A stretch of DNA of 22,212 bases from Deltaproteobacteria bacterium RBG_16_54_11 (lineage in GTDB: Bacteria > Desulfobacterota > B13-G15 > RBG-16-54-18): contig MGQS01000017.1 in NCBI GenBank assembly GCA_001797905.1, positions 7,350 through 29,561 on the forward strand. The letters are read 5' to 3'. How positions within the stretch are numbered: the stretch's first letter is position 1; every line of letters begins with the position of its first letter. A program made the position numbers and the translations under genes. The notes below the pieces were generated by a model. The model was given only the letters and a program-made list of their open reading frames with translations, had not been told where the DNA came from and did not search any database. Below are positions 5,904 to 14,847 of the stretch, one piece after another.

Positions 5904-7382
5904 GTGCAGTTAGCCCGGCTGATCCGCTCGCTGGATGTGCTAGACTCAAGGGGTGCCATGGATCTGGATATTACCGATATCTCTTACCACAGCCACCGGG
6001 TCAAGGAGGGAACCCTCTTTGTGGCCATCCCGGGTACGAAGCAGGATGGCCACCAGTTCATAGAGGAGGTTATTACCAGGGGGGCCGGGGCCGTCATCGT
6101 GGAGCAGATGCCCCCGCGCCTTGGTGACATCCCCCTGGTCGTGGTAAAGGACGCACGGAGGGCCCTGGCCCAGGTCTCGGCTGAATTTTTCTCCCACCCC
6201 TCACGCGAGATAACGCTCGTGGGGATCACGGGAACCAACGGAAAGACCACCACCTCCTACCTGATCGAGTCCATCATCAAGGCCGCGGGGAAAGAAGTCG
6301 GCGTGATCGGAACCATCAACTACAGGATGAGGGGGAAAGAGCAACCGGCCCCCACCACCACCCCCCAGTCCTACGATTTGCAACAATTGCTGCGCGAGAT
6401 GGTCGCCGCAGGCATGGAGTATGTGGTGATGGAGGTCTCCTCCCATGCCCTGGACCAAGATCGGGTGCGGGGGTGCCACTTTGACGTGGGGGTATTCACC
6501 AACATCAGTCCCGAACACCTCGACTATCATGAGGACATGGATAAATACTTTGCCGCCAAAAAACGCCTCTTTCACGAGTTCCTGCCTGAGTCGGAAAAGG
6601 CCCCCTGGGCCATCCTCAATCTCGATGACCCCCTGCTGGGGGACCTTCCGAAGGAACTCCCGCCGGCGCGGCAGATGACCTATGGCCTGGACCAAGGAGC
6701 GGTGAGGGCGCCGAAGAGAGAGATATCGTTAACGGGGATACGGGCCGCCCTCTCCACCCCCGTTGGAACCATCGAGATAGGGACATCCCTGATCGGCGAG
6801 TACAACCTCTACAACATCCTGGCGGCAACCGCCGTGGGCATCTCCCTCGGCATCCCGTCTGAGGCGATCAGACAGGGTATCAAAGACCTCTCCCTGGTCC
6901 CGGGGAGGATGGAGCGAATCGGGGACGGCAATCCGTGGGTCCTCGTCGACTACGCCCACAAACCCGAGGCCCTGGAGAAGAGCATCATGGAGGTGAAGAA
7001 GCTCGCCGCGGGCAAGGTATTTGTCGTCTTCGGCTGCGGCGGCGACAGGGACAGGAGCAAGAGGGCCCCCATGGGGCGGATAGGGGTCAAGTGGGCGGAC
7101 CTGGCCATCATCACCTCCGACAACCCCCGCACCGAGGACCCCCTCAAAATCATCGAGGAGATAGAACAGGGGGCGAGAGAGGTCTCCCCACACCGTTACC
7201 TCGTCATACCCGATAGGAGAGAGGCCATCAAGAAGGCCATTGCCCTGGCAGGGGAGCAGGATTGCGTGCTCATCACCGGCAAGGGGCACGAGACATATCA
7301 AATCATAGGCGAAGAACGCTTGCCCTTTGACGATCGCGAGGAGGCGCGTCAGGCCTTGGCGAACAGGGGCACAGGGCAATGA
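5904..7382 (+). CDS. murE: UDP-MurNAc-L-Ala-D-Glu:meso-diaminopimelate ligase MurE
   Basis: This ATP-dependent cytoplasmic ligase adds the third residue of the peptidoglycan stem. The GTG at 5904 gives a 492-residue protein of normal family length. The frame is open further upstream, but that part lies inside ftsI and translates to unrelated low-quality sequence. Landmarks are ITDISYHSHRVKEGTLFVAI near the N-terminus, the P-loop GTNGKTTT (Lys114), VSSHALDQDR, NISPEHLDYH and DYAHKPEALE. DNPR at residues 406-409 marks specificity for meso-diaminopimelate over lysine. The gene follows ftsI after 10 bases without a strong Shine-Dalgarno, and its stop overlaps murF (ATGA). Confidence 0.96.
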   Translation: MQLARLIRSLDVLDSRGAMDLDITDISYHSHRVKEGTLFVAIPGTKQDGHQFIEEVITRGAGAVIVEQMPPRLGDIPLVVVKDARRALAQVSAEFFSHPSREITLVGITGTNGKTTTSYLIESIIKAAGKEVGVIGTINYRMRGKEQPAPTTTPQSYDLQQLLREMVAAGMEYVVMEVSSHALDQDRVRGCHFDVGVFTNISPEHLDYHEDMDKYFAAKKRLFHEFLPESEKAPWAILNLDDPLLGDLPKELPPARQMTYGLDQGAVRAPKREISLTGIRAALSTPVGTIEIGTSLIGEYNLYNILAATAVGISLGIPSEAIRQGIKDLSLVPGRMERIGDGNPWVLVDYAHKPEALEKSIMEVKKLAAGKVFVVFGCGGDRDRSKRAPMGRIGVKWADLAIITSDNPRTEDPLKIIEEIEQGAREVSPHRYLVIPDRREAIKKAIALAGEQDCVLITGKGHETYQIIGEERLPFDDREEARQALANRGTGQ

Positions 7383-8776
7383 GCGCGGAGGAGGAACAGT
7401 TGTCGGCGCAAACGGTCTTAGAGGCCACCGGCGGGGTCCTGATCCAGGGCGATGCACGGGCCTCCTTTACCGGTGTCTCCACCGACTCGAGGTCCATCAA
7501 GCCGGGTGAGCTCTTCTTCGCGCTGAGGGGAGGGAATTTCGATGGACACCGCTTTTTCGCCGAGGCGATGCTGAGGGGGGGGAAGGGGGCCGTGGTGGAA
7601 GGAGAGATCGAGCCCGCCCCGGACAAAACCATCCCGATAATAAAGGTAACAACTACCCTGCAGGCCTTGGGAGATCTGGCTCATCTCTGGCGAAAAAGAC
7701 ACCCCATTCCCCTGGTGGCCGTCGTGGGGAGCAACGGAAAGACTACCACCAAAGAGATGGCGGCCGGGATCCTGGGGAAAAGATACACGGTCATGAAGAA
7801 CCCGGGAAACCTCAACAACCTTATCGGGCTACCCCTCTCTCTGTTGAAGATGAACTCCACGTACCAGGTGGCAATCATGGAGATGGGGATGAACCGCAGG
7901 GGGGAGATACTCAGGCTGACCCACATAGCAGAACCCGATTTGGGGATCTTGACCACTATCGGGCCTGTCCATCTGGAGGGGCTGGGATCTATCGAAGGGG
8001 TCATGGAGGCCAAGGGGGAGCTCTTACAGGGCATGGGCGCACGAGGGAGGCTCATCTTCAACGCCGATGACCCCCGGGTGGTTCAACTGAGCAACCGGTT
8101 TGCGGGTAACAAGACATCCTTCGGCACAAAAAACCCCGCCGACTGGATGGCAGCGGATATCCGCATACAGGAGGACGGCAGGGTCTTCTTTCAAATACAA
8201 GGGCCTGCCGGCAGGATACCCGTCTCCTTGAGGATCATAGGGCGTCATCAGATCTACAACGCCCTGGCAGCCGCTGCGGCAACCGCCCATCTCGGCCTGG
8301 GGATGGAGGATATAAAAGATGGATTGGAGGCCTTTGAACCCCCGCCCATGAGGATGGAATTGACGGCGCTCGGCAAGGGGATCACGATCATCAACGATGC
8401 CTACAACGCCAATCCCCAATCGATGGATGCGGCCCTGCGCACCCTCGAGGAGGTAACGGGCAAGAGAAAGATCGCCGTGCTCGGAGACATGTGGGAGCTC
8501 GGTGAATATGCAGAACAGGCCCACAGGGAGCTCGGCCGAGCAATACACGAGAAAGGGATCAATCTCCTTTTTCTCCTCGGCCGATTCGCTTCCCAGGTGG
8601 CCGAGGGGGCCACGGAGGCCGGCATGGACCCCCGGGCCGTTACGATCGGAAAGGATCACCACGCCGTGAGCCTCCACCTCTCCGGGATTTTAAAAGAGGG
8701 GGATTGGGTGTTAATCAAGGGCTCCCGCATCATGAAGATGGAAGAAATCATCAAGGAACTGAGGGACGCACTATGA
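7379..8776 (+). CDS. murF: UDP-MurNAc-tripeptide:D-Ala-D-Ala ligase MurF
   Basis: MurF joins the D-Ala-D-Ala dipeptide made by Ddl to the UDP-MurNAc-tripeptide, completing the pentapeptide precursor. The 465-residue protein shows GVSTDSRSIKPGELFFAL, the P-loop GSNGKTTTKE (Lys121), MGMNRRGEI, NDAYNANPQSM and VLGDMWELGE, all typical of the family. It overlaps murE by four bases. Its last codons (tail EIIKELRDAL) form the first copy of a 35-bp tandem duplication. The stop therefore overlaps the ATG of a 12-codon ORF instead of the mraY start directly. Confidence 0.96.
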   Translation: MSAEEEQLSAQTVLEATGGVLIQGDARASFTGVSTDSRSIKPGELFFALRGGNFDGHRFFAEAMLRGGKGAVVEGEIEPAPDKTIPIIKVTTTLQALGDLAHLWRKRHPIPLVAVVGSNGKTTTKEMAAGILGKRYTVMKNPGNLNNLIGLPLSLLKMNSTYQVAIMEMGMNRRGEILRLTHIAEPDLGILTTIGPVHLEGLGSIEGVMEAKGELLQGMGARGRLIFNADDPRVVQLSNRFAGNKTSFGTKNPADWMAADIRIQEDGRVFFQIQGPAGRIPVSLRIIGRHQIYNALAAAAATAHLGLGMEDIKDGLEAFEPPPMRMELTALGKGITIINDAYNANPQSMDAALRTLEEVTGKRKIAVLGDMWELGEYAEQAHRELGRAIHEKGINLLFLLGRFASQVAEGATEAGMDPRAVTIGKDHHAVSLHLSGILKEGDWVLIKGSRIMKMEEIIKELRDAL

Positions 8777-8811
8777 AAGAAATCATTAAAGAGTTGAGGG
8801 ACGCACTATGA
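8742..8811 (+). repeat. 35-bp tandem duplication at the murF-mraY junction
   Basis: Two adjacent 35-bp copies, 8742-8776 and 8777-8811, match at 31 of 35 positions. Each holds a GAGGG Shine-Dalgarno-like tract, a 7-base spacer and an ATGA start/stop overlap. The first copy encodes the MurF tail and the second a separate minicistron. The four differences (C/T, G/A, A/G, C/T) are all synonymous in the shared peptide EIIKELRDAL. Confidence 0.95.
8773..8811 (+). CDS. 12-codon minicistron between murF and mraY
   Basis: ATG at 8773 opens a 12-residue ORF, MKEIIKELRDAL, ending in TGA at 8809-8811. It overlaps the murF stop (ATGA 8773-8776) on one side and the mraY start (ATGA 8808-8811) on the other. 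GAGGG at 8761-8765 lies seven bases before its ATG. It arose from the tandem copy of the MurF tail and matches the last ten MurF residues exactly. It may simply relay ribosomes from murF to mraY; no function for the peptide is known to me. Confidence 0.55.
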   Translation: MKEIIKELRDAL

Positions 8812-9878
8812 TCTATCATCTCCTTTATCCGCTCCATACCACCCATATCGCCTTCAACGTCCTGAAATACATCTCCTTCAGGACCATCTGCGGGTCCCTT
8901 ACCGCCCTGCTCATCACCTTCATCCTGGGTCCGTGGCTCATCAAAAAGCTCAAGGAACTCCAGCTCGGGCAGCGGGTGAGGGAGGACGTCCCCGTCAGGC
9001 ACCGGGCCAAGGAGGGGACCCCGACCATGGGTGGGAGCCTGGTTATCATCGCCGTTGTCGGATCCACCTTGTTGTGGAGCACCTTGACAAACCCCTATAT
9101 ATGGCTGGTCCTGTTCATCACCATTGCCTATGCCCTGCTCGGATTTGTGGACGACTATAGAAAGATAAAGAGGGGCAAGGGGGTATCCGGCAAGGTAAAG
9201 CTGGTCTTTCAGACGACCATCGCCCTGGCAGCGGCAATCGTTCTGTTCACCCTTCTGGACTTTGATCAGCGGCTCACCTTCCCCTTTTTCAAATATCTCC
9301 GCCCCGACTTAGGCCTTTTCTATATCATCCTCATCATCTTCATCCTCGTGGGGACCTCGAACGCCGTCAACCTCACCGACGGACTGGACGGCCTGGCAAT
9401 AGGGCCGGTGATGATCACGGCCGGGACCTTTGCCCTTGTCACCTACCTGTCCGGACACAAGCAGTTCTCCAGCTACCTCCAGATCCCCTATACGAGCGGG
9501 TGTGGGGAGCTCAGTATCTTCTGCGGGGCCATCGTGGGGGCAGGATTGGGGTTTCTCTGGTTCAATACCTATCCCGCCCAGATCTTTATGGGGGACATAG
9601 GATCCCTCTCCCTGGGAGGGGCCTTGGCCACGGTAGCCATCATTGCCAAGCAGGAGATCGTCTTGGCCATCGTCGGGGGGATCTTCGTCATCGAGGCCCT
9701 CTCGGTGATCATCCAGGTGGCGGTCTACCAAACGAGAAGAAAGCGGGTCTTCATGATGGCCCCCATCCATCATCACTTCGAGTTAATGGGATGGGCCGAA
9801 CCGAAGATCATCGTGCGTTTCTGGATCGTCACCATCATCCTCTCCTTGATCGCCATCAGCACCTTAAAGTTGAGATGA
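8808..9878 (+). CDS. mraY: phospho-N-acetylmuramoyl-pentapeptide-transferase MraY
   Basis: An integral membrane enzyme that moves phospho-MurNAc-pentapeptide from UDP to undecaprenyl phosphate, forming lipid I. The 356-residue length and about ten membrane segments fit the family. Diagnostic motifs are GTPTMGG, the Asp pair in GFVDDYRKIKRG, NLTDGLDGLA, the magnesium-binding FMGDIGSLSLGG and APIHHHFELMGW. The ATG at 8808 sits seven bases after GAGGG (8796-8800), in the second copy of the local duplication. It overlaps the minicistron stop upstream and murD downstream (ATGA). Confidence 0.97.
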   Translation: MIYHLLYPLHTTHIAFNVLKYISFRTICGSLTALLITFILGPWLIKKLKELQLGQRVREDVPVRHRAKEGTPTMGGSLVIIAVVGSTLLWSTLTNPYIWLVLFITIAYALLGFVDDYRKIKRGKGVSGKVKLVFQTTIALAAAIVLFTLLDFDQRLTFPFFKYLRPDLGLFYIILIIFILVGTSNAVNLTDGLDGLAIGPVMITAGTFALVTYLSGHKQFSSYLQIPYTSGCGELSIFCGAIVGAGLGFLWFNTYPAQIFMGDIGSLSLGGALATVAIIAKQEIVLAIVGGIFVIEALSVIIQVAVYQTRRKRVFMMAPIHHHFELMGWAEPKIIVRFWIVTIILSLIAISTLKLR

Positions 9879-11275
9879 ACAGAGCGCAGCAACTATATGA
9901 CATTAAAAAAGACCTCGCCGGGAAGCGTTGCGTCGTGGTGGGCATGGCCGCCACAGGCATGGCGGCAACGGAGTTCCTGATAAAACAGGGCGCAACAGTC
10001 ATCGTGAGCGAGCAAAAGACCGAACGTGAGTTGAGGCTGGGGCCCTCCCTTAAGCGGCTTCGTGCCCTTGGTGCCGAGGTGGAGCTGGGCAAGCACTCCG
10101 CACGGACCTTTCTCGGCGGGGATCTGATCGTCTTGAGCCCCGGTGTGGACCCCCGTATCCCCCCGCTGGAACAGGCACGAGAAAAGGGGATCCCCATCGT
10201 GAGCGAGGTCGAGCTCGCCTCGTGGTTTCTGACCGCGCCGCTGATCGCCATCACGGGGACCAACGGGAAGAGCACCACCACCTCCCTCATCGGCCACATC
10301 CTCTCGGCCTGGGGGAAAAAGGTCTTTGTGGGAGGAAATATCGGCACCCCTTTGACGGCGTATCTCCTGCAGCAGGAAGAAACGGGCTACATCGTGGCCG
10401 AGATCAGCAGTTTCCAGCTGGAGGCGATCTCCTCTTTTAGGCCGTGGATCGCCCTTCTGCTCAACCTGGGGGAGGACCACCTCACCCGCCACCCCACCCT
10501 CGCCTCTTACGCAGCCGCCAAGGCGAGGATCTTTTTCAATCAAGGACCTCAAGATTGGGCAATAATCAACGCGGATGATGCGGCAGTAAAGGCCTTGATC
10601 CCCCACATCAGGGCGCAGGTGGTCCCCTTTAGCCGGGAAAGGAACAGACAGCAAGGGGTGTGGCTGGAGGACAGAGATACCGTCGTGTATAAAAACGGCG
10701 AAAAGGCAGAACGATTCGCCCTGGCAAGGGTGAAGATCAAGGGGATGCACAACCGCGAGAACATCATGGCTGCCGTTGCGACCGCCACGATATGCGGTGT
10801 GCCCCGTGCCGTCATACAGGAATCGTTGGAGTCCTTCGCCGGCCTGGAGCATCGCCTTGAGCTGGTAGGTGAATGGAACGGGGTGCGCGTCTACAACGAC
10901 TCGAAGGCCACCAACGTGGCCTCGGCCGTCACGGCGCTGCTCGCCCTCGAGGGGCCGATCATCCTCTTGGCAGGGGGGCGTGACAAAGGGGGCGCATATG
11001 CGCCCTTGCGAAGGGTCATCGAAGAGCGGGTCAAGATCCTTATTCTCATGGGCGAGGCACAGTCGCGGATGCAGGAGGCCCTGCAAGGCCCCATCCCCAT
11101 CCATCCGGTGGCGGGGATGAAGGAGGGGGTGCAATTGGCCTGGAGGCTGGCCAATCCGGGAGATACGATCCTCCTGTCACCGGCATGTTCCAGCTTCGAC
11201 ATGTTCGAGAACTTCGAGGAACGGGGACGGGTCTTTAAGAATCTCGTCCTGAACTTCGCCAAGGAAGAAGGATGA
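9875..11275 (+). CDS. murD: UDP-MurNAc-L-alanine:D-glutamate ligase MurD
   Basis: MurD adds D-glutamate to UDP-MurNAc-L-Ala in the cytoplasm using ATP. The ATG at 9875 overlaps the mraY stop and gives 466 residues, normal for the family; a longer reading back to 9500 lies within mraY and is not credible. Landmarks are the N-terminal VVVGMAATGMAATEFL, LSPGVDP, the P-loop GTNGKSTTTSL, EISSFQLE, the EDHLTRH motif, YNDSKATN and LLAGGRDKG, and LLSPACSSFDMF near the C-terminus. EDHLTRH, where many relatives read PDHLDRH, is a mild variation. The end overlaps ftsW by ATGA. Confidence 0.96.
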   Translation: MNRAQQLYDIKKDLAGKRCVVVGMAATGMAATEFLIKQGATVIVSEQKTERELRLGPSLKRLRALGAEVELGKHSARTFLGGDLIVLSPGVDPRIPPLEQAREKGIPIVSEVELASWFLTAPLIAITGTNGKSTTTSLIGHILSAWGKKVFVGGNIGTPLTAYLLQQEETGYIVAEISSFQLEAISSFRPWIALLLNLGEDHLTRHPTLASYAAAKARIFFNQGPQDWAIINADDAAVKALIPHIRAQVVPFSRERNRQQGVWLEDRDTVVYKNGEKAERFALARVKIKGMHNRENIMAAVATATICGVPRAVIQESLESFAGLEHRLELVGEWNGVRVYNDSKATNVASAVTALLALEGPIILLAGGRDKGGAYAPLRRVIEERVKILILMGEAQSRMQEALQGPIPIHPVAGMKEGVQLAWRLANPGDTILLSPACSSFDMFENFEERGRVFKNLVLNFAKEEG

Positions 11276-12372
11276 AAAAAGGGTACGATTATATCCTCAT
11301 CTATATATGCCTGGCCCTGTTGGTCATCGGGTGGATCATGGTCTACAGCTCGAGCGCCGTCGTGGCCGAGATGCAGTACCATGACAGCTTCAAGTTCTTA
11401 AAAAGGCAGCTCCTCTTCTCCCTCATCGGCCTGATCGGCATGGTAGGGGCCATGAAGATCGATTATCGCAGGTTGAGCGCCTGGACCTACCCTATCCTCG
11501 TCCTGAGCTTCCTCCTGTTGATCGTGGTCTTGATCCCCGCGCTCGGTTTGAGTCTCCGGGTGGGGGTGGCGAGGAGGTGGCTGATGACCCCCTGGTTCGC
11601 CTTCCAGCCATCCGAGCTGGGGAAGCTGGCCCTGGTGATCTTCCTCGCCTATGCCCTGACCAAAAAGGGGGATAAGATCAAGGAATTTCTCCGGGGATTT
11701 CTCCCGGTGATCGCCATTGCCGGCGTCATGGTCCTCCTCGTTATCTTGGAGCCGGACATGGGCACGGCTATACTCATGGGGATATTAACCATGGTCCTCC
11801 TCTTCATAGGGGGGACGAGGTTCTCGTATCTCCTGGCACTGCCGCTGCTCGCGGCACCTGCCCTCTACCTCTTTATCACCCGCTTTCCCTACGGCTATCG
11901 CAGGCTCATCGCCTTCCTCCATCCCTGGGAGGATATGCAGGGTATGGGATTCCAGATCGTTCAGTCCTTCGTGGCCCTGGGTTCCGGCGGGCCCTGGGGT
12001 GTCGGGCTTGGCGATGGCAAGCAAAAACTCTTCTTCCTCCCTGCCGCCCATACCGATTTTATCCTCGCCATCCTGGGGGAAGAAGCCGGGTTTATCGGGA
12101 TCATGGTGGTCATCATCCTCTTTGCCCTCCTGATCTGGCGGGGGGTGAGGATCTCCTTGAGAACCGCGGATACCTTCGGAGCACATCTGGCCGTGGGGCT
12201 CATCTGCCTGATCGCCCTGCAGGTAATCATCAACATGGGGGTGGTCTTGGGGCTGCTCCCCACCAAGGGGCTCACCCTCCCTTTCATCAGCTACGGCGGG
12301 ACCTCCTTGGTGGCGAATCTCGTGGGGGTGGGGCTCCTGTTGAGCATCTCGGCCAGTAAGGTAAAGGAATGA
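11272..12372 (+). CDS. ftsW: septal peptidoglycan glycosyltransferase FtsW (SEDS family)
   Basis: A polytopic SEDS-family enzyme that polymerises lipid II at the division site with FtsI. The 366-residue protein has about ten hydrophobic segments. Motifs include VYSSSAV after the first helix, RRWL...FQPSELGKLAL, EPDMGTA, the large periplasmic loop ending HTDFILAILGEE (its Asp corresponds to the proposed catalytic region), and PTKGLTLPFISYGGTS. Its ATG overlaps the murD stop and follows AAGGA (11261-11265). Its stop overlaps murG. Position between murD and murG is the standard dcw place of ftsW and argues against RodA. Confidence 0.95.
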   Translation: MKKGYDYILIYICLALLVIGWIMVYSSSAVVAEMQYHDSFKFLKRQLLFSLIGLIGMVGAMKIDYRRLSAWTYPILVLSFLLLIVVLIPALGLSLRVGVARRWLMTPWFAFQPSELGKLALVIFLAYALTKKGDKIKEFLRGFLPVIAIAGVMVLLVILEPDMGTAILMGILTMVLLFIGGTRFSYLLALPLLAAPALYLFITRFPYGYRRLIAFLHPWEDMQGMGFQIVQSFVALGSGGPWGVGLGDGKQKLFFLPAAHTDFILAILGEEAGFIGIMVVIILFALLIWRGVRISLRTADTFGAHLAVGLICLIALQVIINMGVVLGLLPTKGLTLPFISYGGTSLVANLVGVGLLLSISASKVKE

Positions 12373-13454
12373 CGGGAAAGGTCGTCATCGCAGGAGGGGG
12401 CACCGGCGGGCATCTCTTCCCCGGCATCGCCCTGGCCGAGGAATTCACCCGAAGGCGAGAGGGATGGGAAATCATCTTCATCGGAACGGGCAGGGGGTTG
12501 GAGAAACGGATCCTCCCCCAACGGGGGTTCGAGCTGATGACAATACCCGCTGGCCCGTTGAAGGGGAGGTCATGGTGGGGAAAGGCCGCAGCGCTCTCCA
12601 CCCTCTTGCTCGGGATATGGTGGTCCGTAGCGCTCCTGCGCAGGATCTCACCCCGTCTGGTCATCGGCCTGGGGGGCTACTCTGCCGGAGCAGTGATATT
12701 CGCCGCCTACCTGCTCGGGATAAAGCGGGTAATTCAAGAACAAAATGTCCACCCCGGCTTCACCAATAGGATGGCCTCCCGGTTCTCTCAGCGGGTCTTT
12801 CTCTCGTGGACAGAGGGTGCCCGCTTCTTTCCCTCGGCGAAGGTGCGCGTGACGGGTAATCCCCTGCGCCGGGGGGTGCTCGAGGGGAGGGGAAAAAAGA
12901 GACAGGGAAAGGGGTTTACCCTCCTCATCCTCGGGGGGAGCCAAGGGGCTACTGCCATCAACAGGGCGATGATAGAGGCCTTACCTGCCCTGGAGGAGAT
13001 AAAAAAGGATCTGAGCATCATCCATCAAACCGGCGAAGGAGACTATGGCTGGGTCAAGGGGGAGTATGAGAAGACGGCATTTCAGGCCTCGGTCCACCCC
13101 TTTATCGATGAGATGGCCCCGTGCTACCGCGAGGCCCATCTGGCAATCTGCCGGGCCGGGGCCGCCACCATAACCGAGCTCTGTGCATGGGGCAGGGCTT
13201 CGATCATGATCCCCTACCCCTACGCCGCCGACGACCATCAGCGCAAAAACGCCCAGGTCATGGTGCGGCAGGGCGCGGGGAGAATGATCCCCGATGCGGA
13301 GCTCTCGGGGAGGAGGCTCTCTCGGGAGATCCTCCTCCTCTATCGCGATTGCGCGGCCTTGCAAGAGATGGAAAAGGGGGCAGCTGCCCTGGGGCTGCCC
13401 GATGCTGCCGCCCGTATCGTCGATGAGTGCTACCGATTGCTGGGAATGAAGTAG
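12369..13454 (+). CDS. murG: lipid I N-acetylglucosaminyltransferase MurG
   Basis: A peripheral GT-B-fold enzyme on the cytoplasmic membrane face that adds GlcNAc from UDP-GlcNAc to lipid I, giving lipid II. The 361-residue protein begins with the Gly-rich loop VIAGGGTGGHLFPGIALAEE, continues with GLGGYSAG, QEQNVHPGFTNR and GGSQGATAIN, and has the donor-site segment CRAGAATITELCAWGRASIMIPYPYAADDHQ. All are typical. It overlaps ftsW by ATGA and is separated from murC by 10 bases. Confidence 0.97.
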   Translation: MTGKVVIAGGGTGGHLFPGIALAEEFTRRREGWEIIFIGTGRGLEKRILPQRGFELMTIPAGPLKGRSWWGKAAALSTLLLGIWWSVALLRRISPRLVIGLGGYSAGAVIFAAYLLGIKRVIQEQNVHPGFTNRMASRFSQRVFLSWTEGARFFPSAKVRVTGNPLRRGVLEGRGKKRQGKGFTLLILGGSQGATAINRAMIEALPALEEIKKDLSIIHQTGEGDYGWVKGEYEKTAFQASVHPFIDEMAPCYREAHLAICRAGAATITELCAWGRASIMIPYPYAADDHQRKNAQVMVRQGAGRMIPDAELSGRRLSREILLLYRDCAALQEMEKGAAALGLPDAAARIVDECYRLLGMK

Positions 13455-13464
13455 GGAAAAAGAC

Positions 13465-14847
13465 ATGTACCGGAAAAAAAACCAGCAGATACACTTTGTC
13501 GGGATCGGGGGCATCGGCATGAGCGGCATAGCAGAGGTGCTCTTCAACCTCGGCTACCGCATCACGGGATCGGACGCCAAGGAGACGGAGATCACGAGGC
13601 GACTGAGTCTGATGGGGTGCACGATAACCTATGCCCATAAGCCGGAGAATGTGCAGGGGGCCGATGTGGTGGTATTCTCCTCGGCCATCAAGAGGGACAA
13701 TCCGGAGATCCGGGAGGCCAAGGCCCGGATGATCCCGGTGATCCCGCGCGCCGAGATGTTGGCGGAGTTGATGAGGATGAAATACGGCATCGCCGTCGCC
13801 GGCACCCACGGTAAGACCACGACGACCTCCCTGATTGCCACCGTGCTCGCCCATGCGGGGCTGGACCCCACCATGGTGATCGGGGGGAGGCTCAATAGCT
13901 TGGGGAGCAACGCCCGGCTCGGGGAGGGGGAATTTCTGGTGGCTGAGGCCGACGAGAGCGACGGCAGTTTCCTCACGTTGTCCCCCACCATCGCCATTGT
14001 CACCAATATCGATCCCGAGCACCTGGACTACTATGACGACATCGAGCATCTCAAGAGGACCTTTTTGGAGTTCATCAACAAGGTGCCTTTCTACGGGAGC
14101 TCCATCCTCTGCCTCGACCATGAAAACATCCGCGCCCTTATCCCCTGGGTGGACAAGCGGTACATCACCTACGGCCTCGATTCAGAGGCGAACCTGCGCG
14201 GGCAGGCCATAAGGCCCGACGGGTGGGGCATCGCCTTCGAGGCCTCCTGGCAGGACCGAGCAGTGGGAGAGGTGAGGCTCAGGATGCCGGGGGTCCATAA
14301 CGTATCTAATGCCTTGGCCGCCATCGCCTGCGGTCTCAAGCTGGACATAGGGTTTCGCCTGATCCAGGAGGCCTTGGAAGGCTTTACCGGCGTCCAGAGG
14401 CGGTTCCAGCTCAAGGGGGCGGATGCCGGGGTAACCGTCATCGACGACTATGCCCACCATCCTGTAGAGATCCGGGTCACCCTGGCAGCTGCCAAGGGGC
14501 TGGGCAAGGGGCGGGTCGTCGCCCTGTTCCAACCCCACCGCTACTCGAGAACGAGAGATCTCTTCGATGAGTTTATCTCCGCCTTCGCTGAGGCCGATAT
14601 ACTCTTCATCACGGATATCTACCCGGCGGGGGAAGACCCCATCCCGGGGGTAACTGCCAAGGCCCTTGTTCAGGAGATCGAGAAAAAAGGAGGCATCGAG
14701 GTCCACTACGTCCCTGACAGGGAGAGATTGGTTGGGGAGATTATACCTTTGGTGAGGCCCGGGGACATCGTTATGACCCTGGGCGCGGGCAACATCTGGG
14801 AGGTATCGGAGGGCATCGTGGAAGCCTTGAAGAAGGGGTCCGCATGA
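13465..14847 (+). CDS. murC: UDP-MurNAc:L-alanine ligase MurC
   Basis: MurC starts the peptide stem by ligating L-alanine to UDP-MurNAc with ATP. The 460-residue protein has the Rossmann motif HFVGIGGIGMSGIAEVL at residues 10-26, the P-loop AGTHGKTTTTSL, EADESDGSFL, NIDPEHLDYY, HNVSNALAAIA, IDDYAHHPVEI and FQPHRYSRT. These match the family end to end. A purine-rich GGGAAAAAGA tract before the ATG serves as a modest ribosome-binding site. The stop overlaps the murB start (ATGA). Confidence 0.97.
   Translation: MYRKKNQQIHFVGIGGIGMSGIAEVLFNLGYRITGSDAKETEITRRLSLMGCTITYAHKPENVQGADVVVFSSAIKRDNPEIREAKARMIPVIPRAEMLAELMRMKYGIAVAGTHGKTTTTSLIATVLAHAGLDPTMVIGGRLNSLGSNARLGEGEFLVAEADESDGSFLTLSPTIAIVTNIDPEHLDYYDDIEHLKRTFLEFINKVPFYGSSILCLDHENIRALIPWVDKRYITYGLDSEANLRGQAIRPDGWGIAFEASWQDRAVGEVRLRMPGVHNVSNALAAIACGLKLDIGFRLIQEALEGFTGVQRRFQLKGADAGVTVIDDYAHHPVEIRVTLAAAKGLGKGRVVALFQPHRYSRTRDLFDEFISAFAEADILFITDIYPAGEDPIPGVTAKALVQEIEKKGGIEVHYVPDRERLVGEIIPLVRPGDIVMTLGAGNIWEVSEGIVEALKKGSA

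Noticed and set aside
9500..9874. Upstream extension of the murD reading frame
   Set aside because: It overlaps conserved mraY sequence and lacks MurD character; the ATG at 9875 gives the normal N-terminus.
9893..11134. A 413-codon minus-strand frame opposite murD
   Set aside because: It is antisense to a complete, motif-rich murD and its translation is low-complexity His/Gly/Asp-rich sequence.
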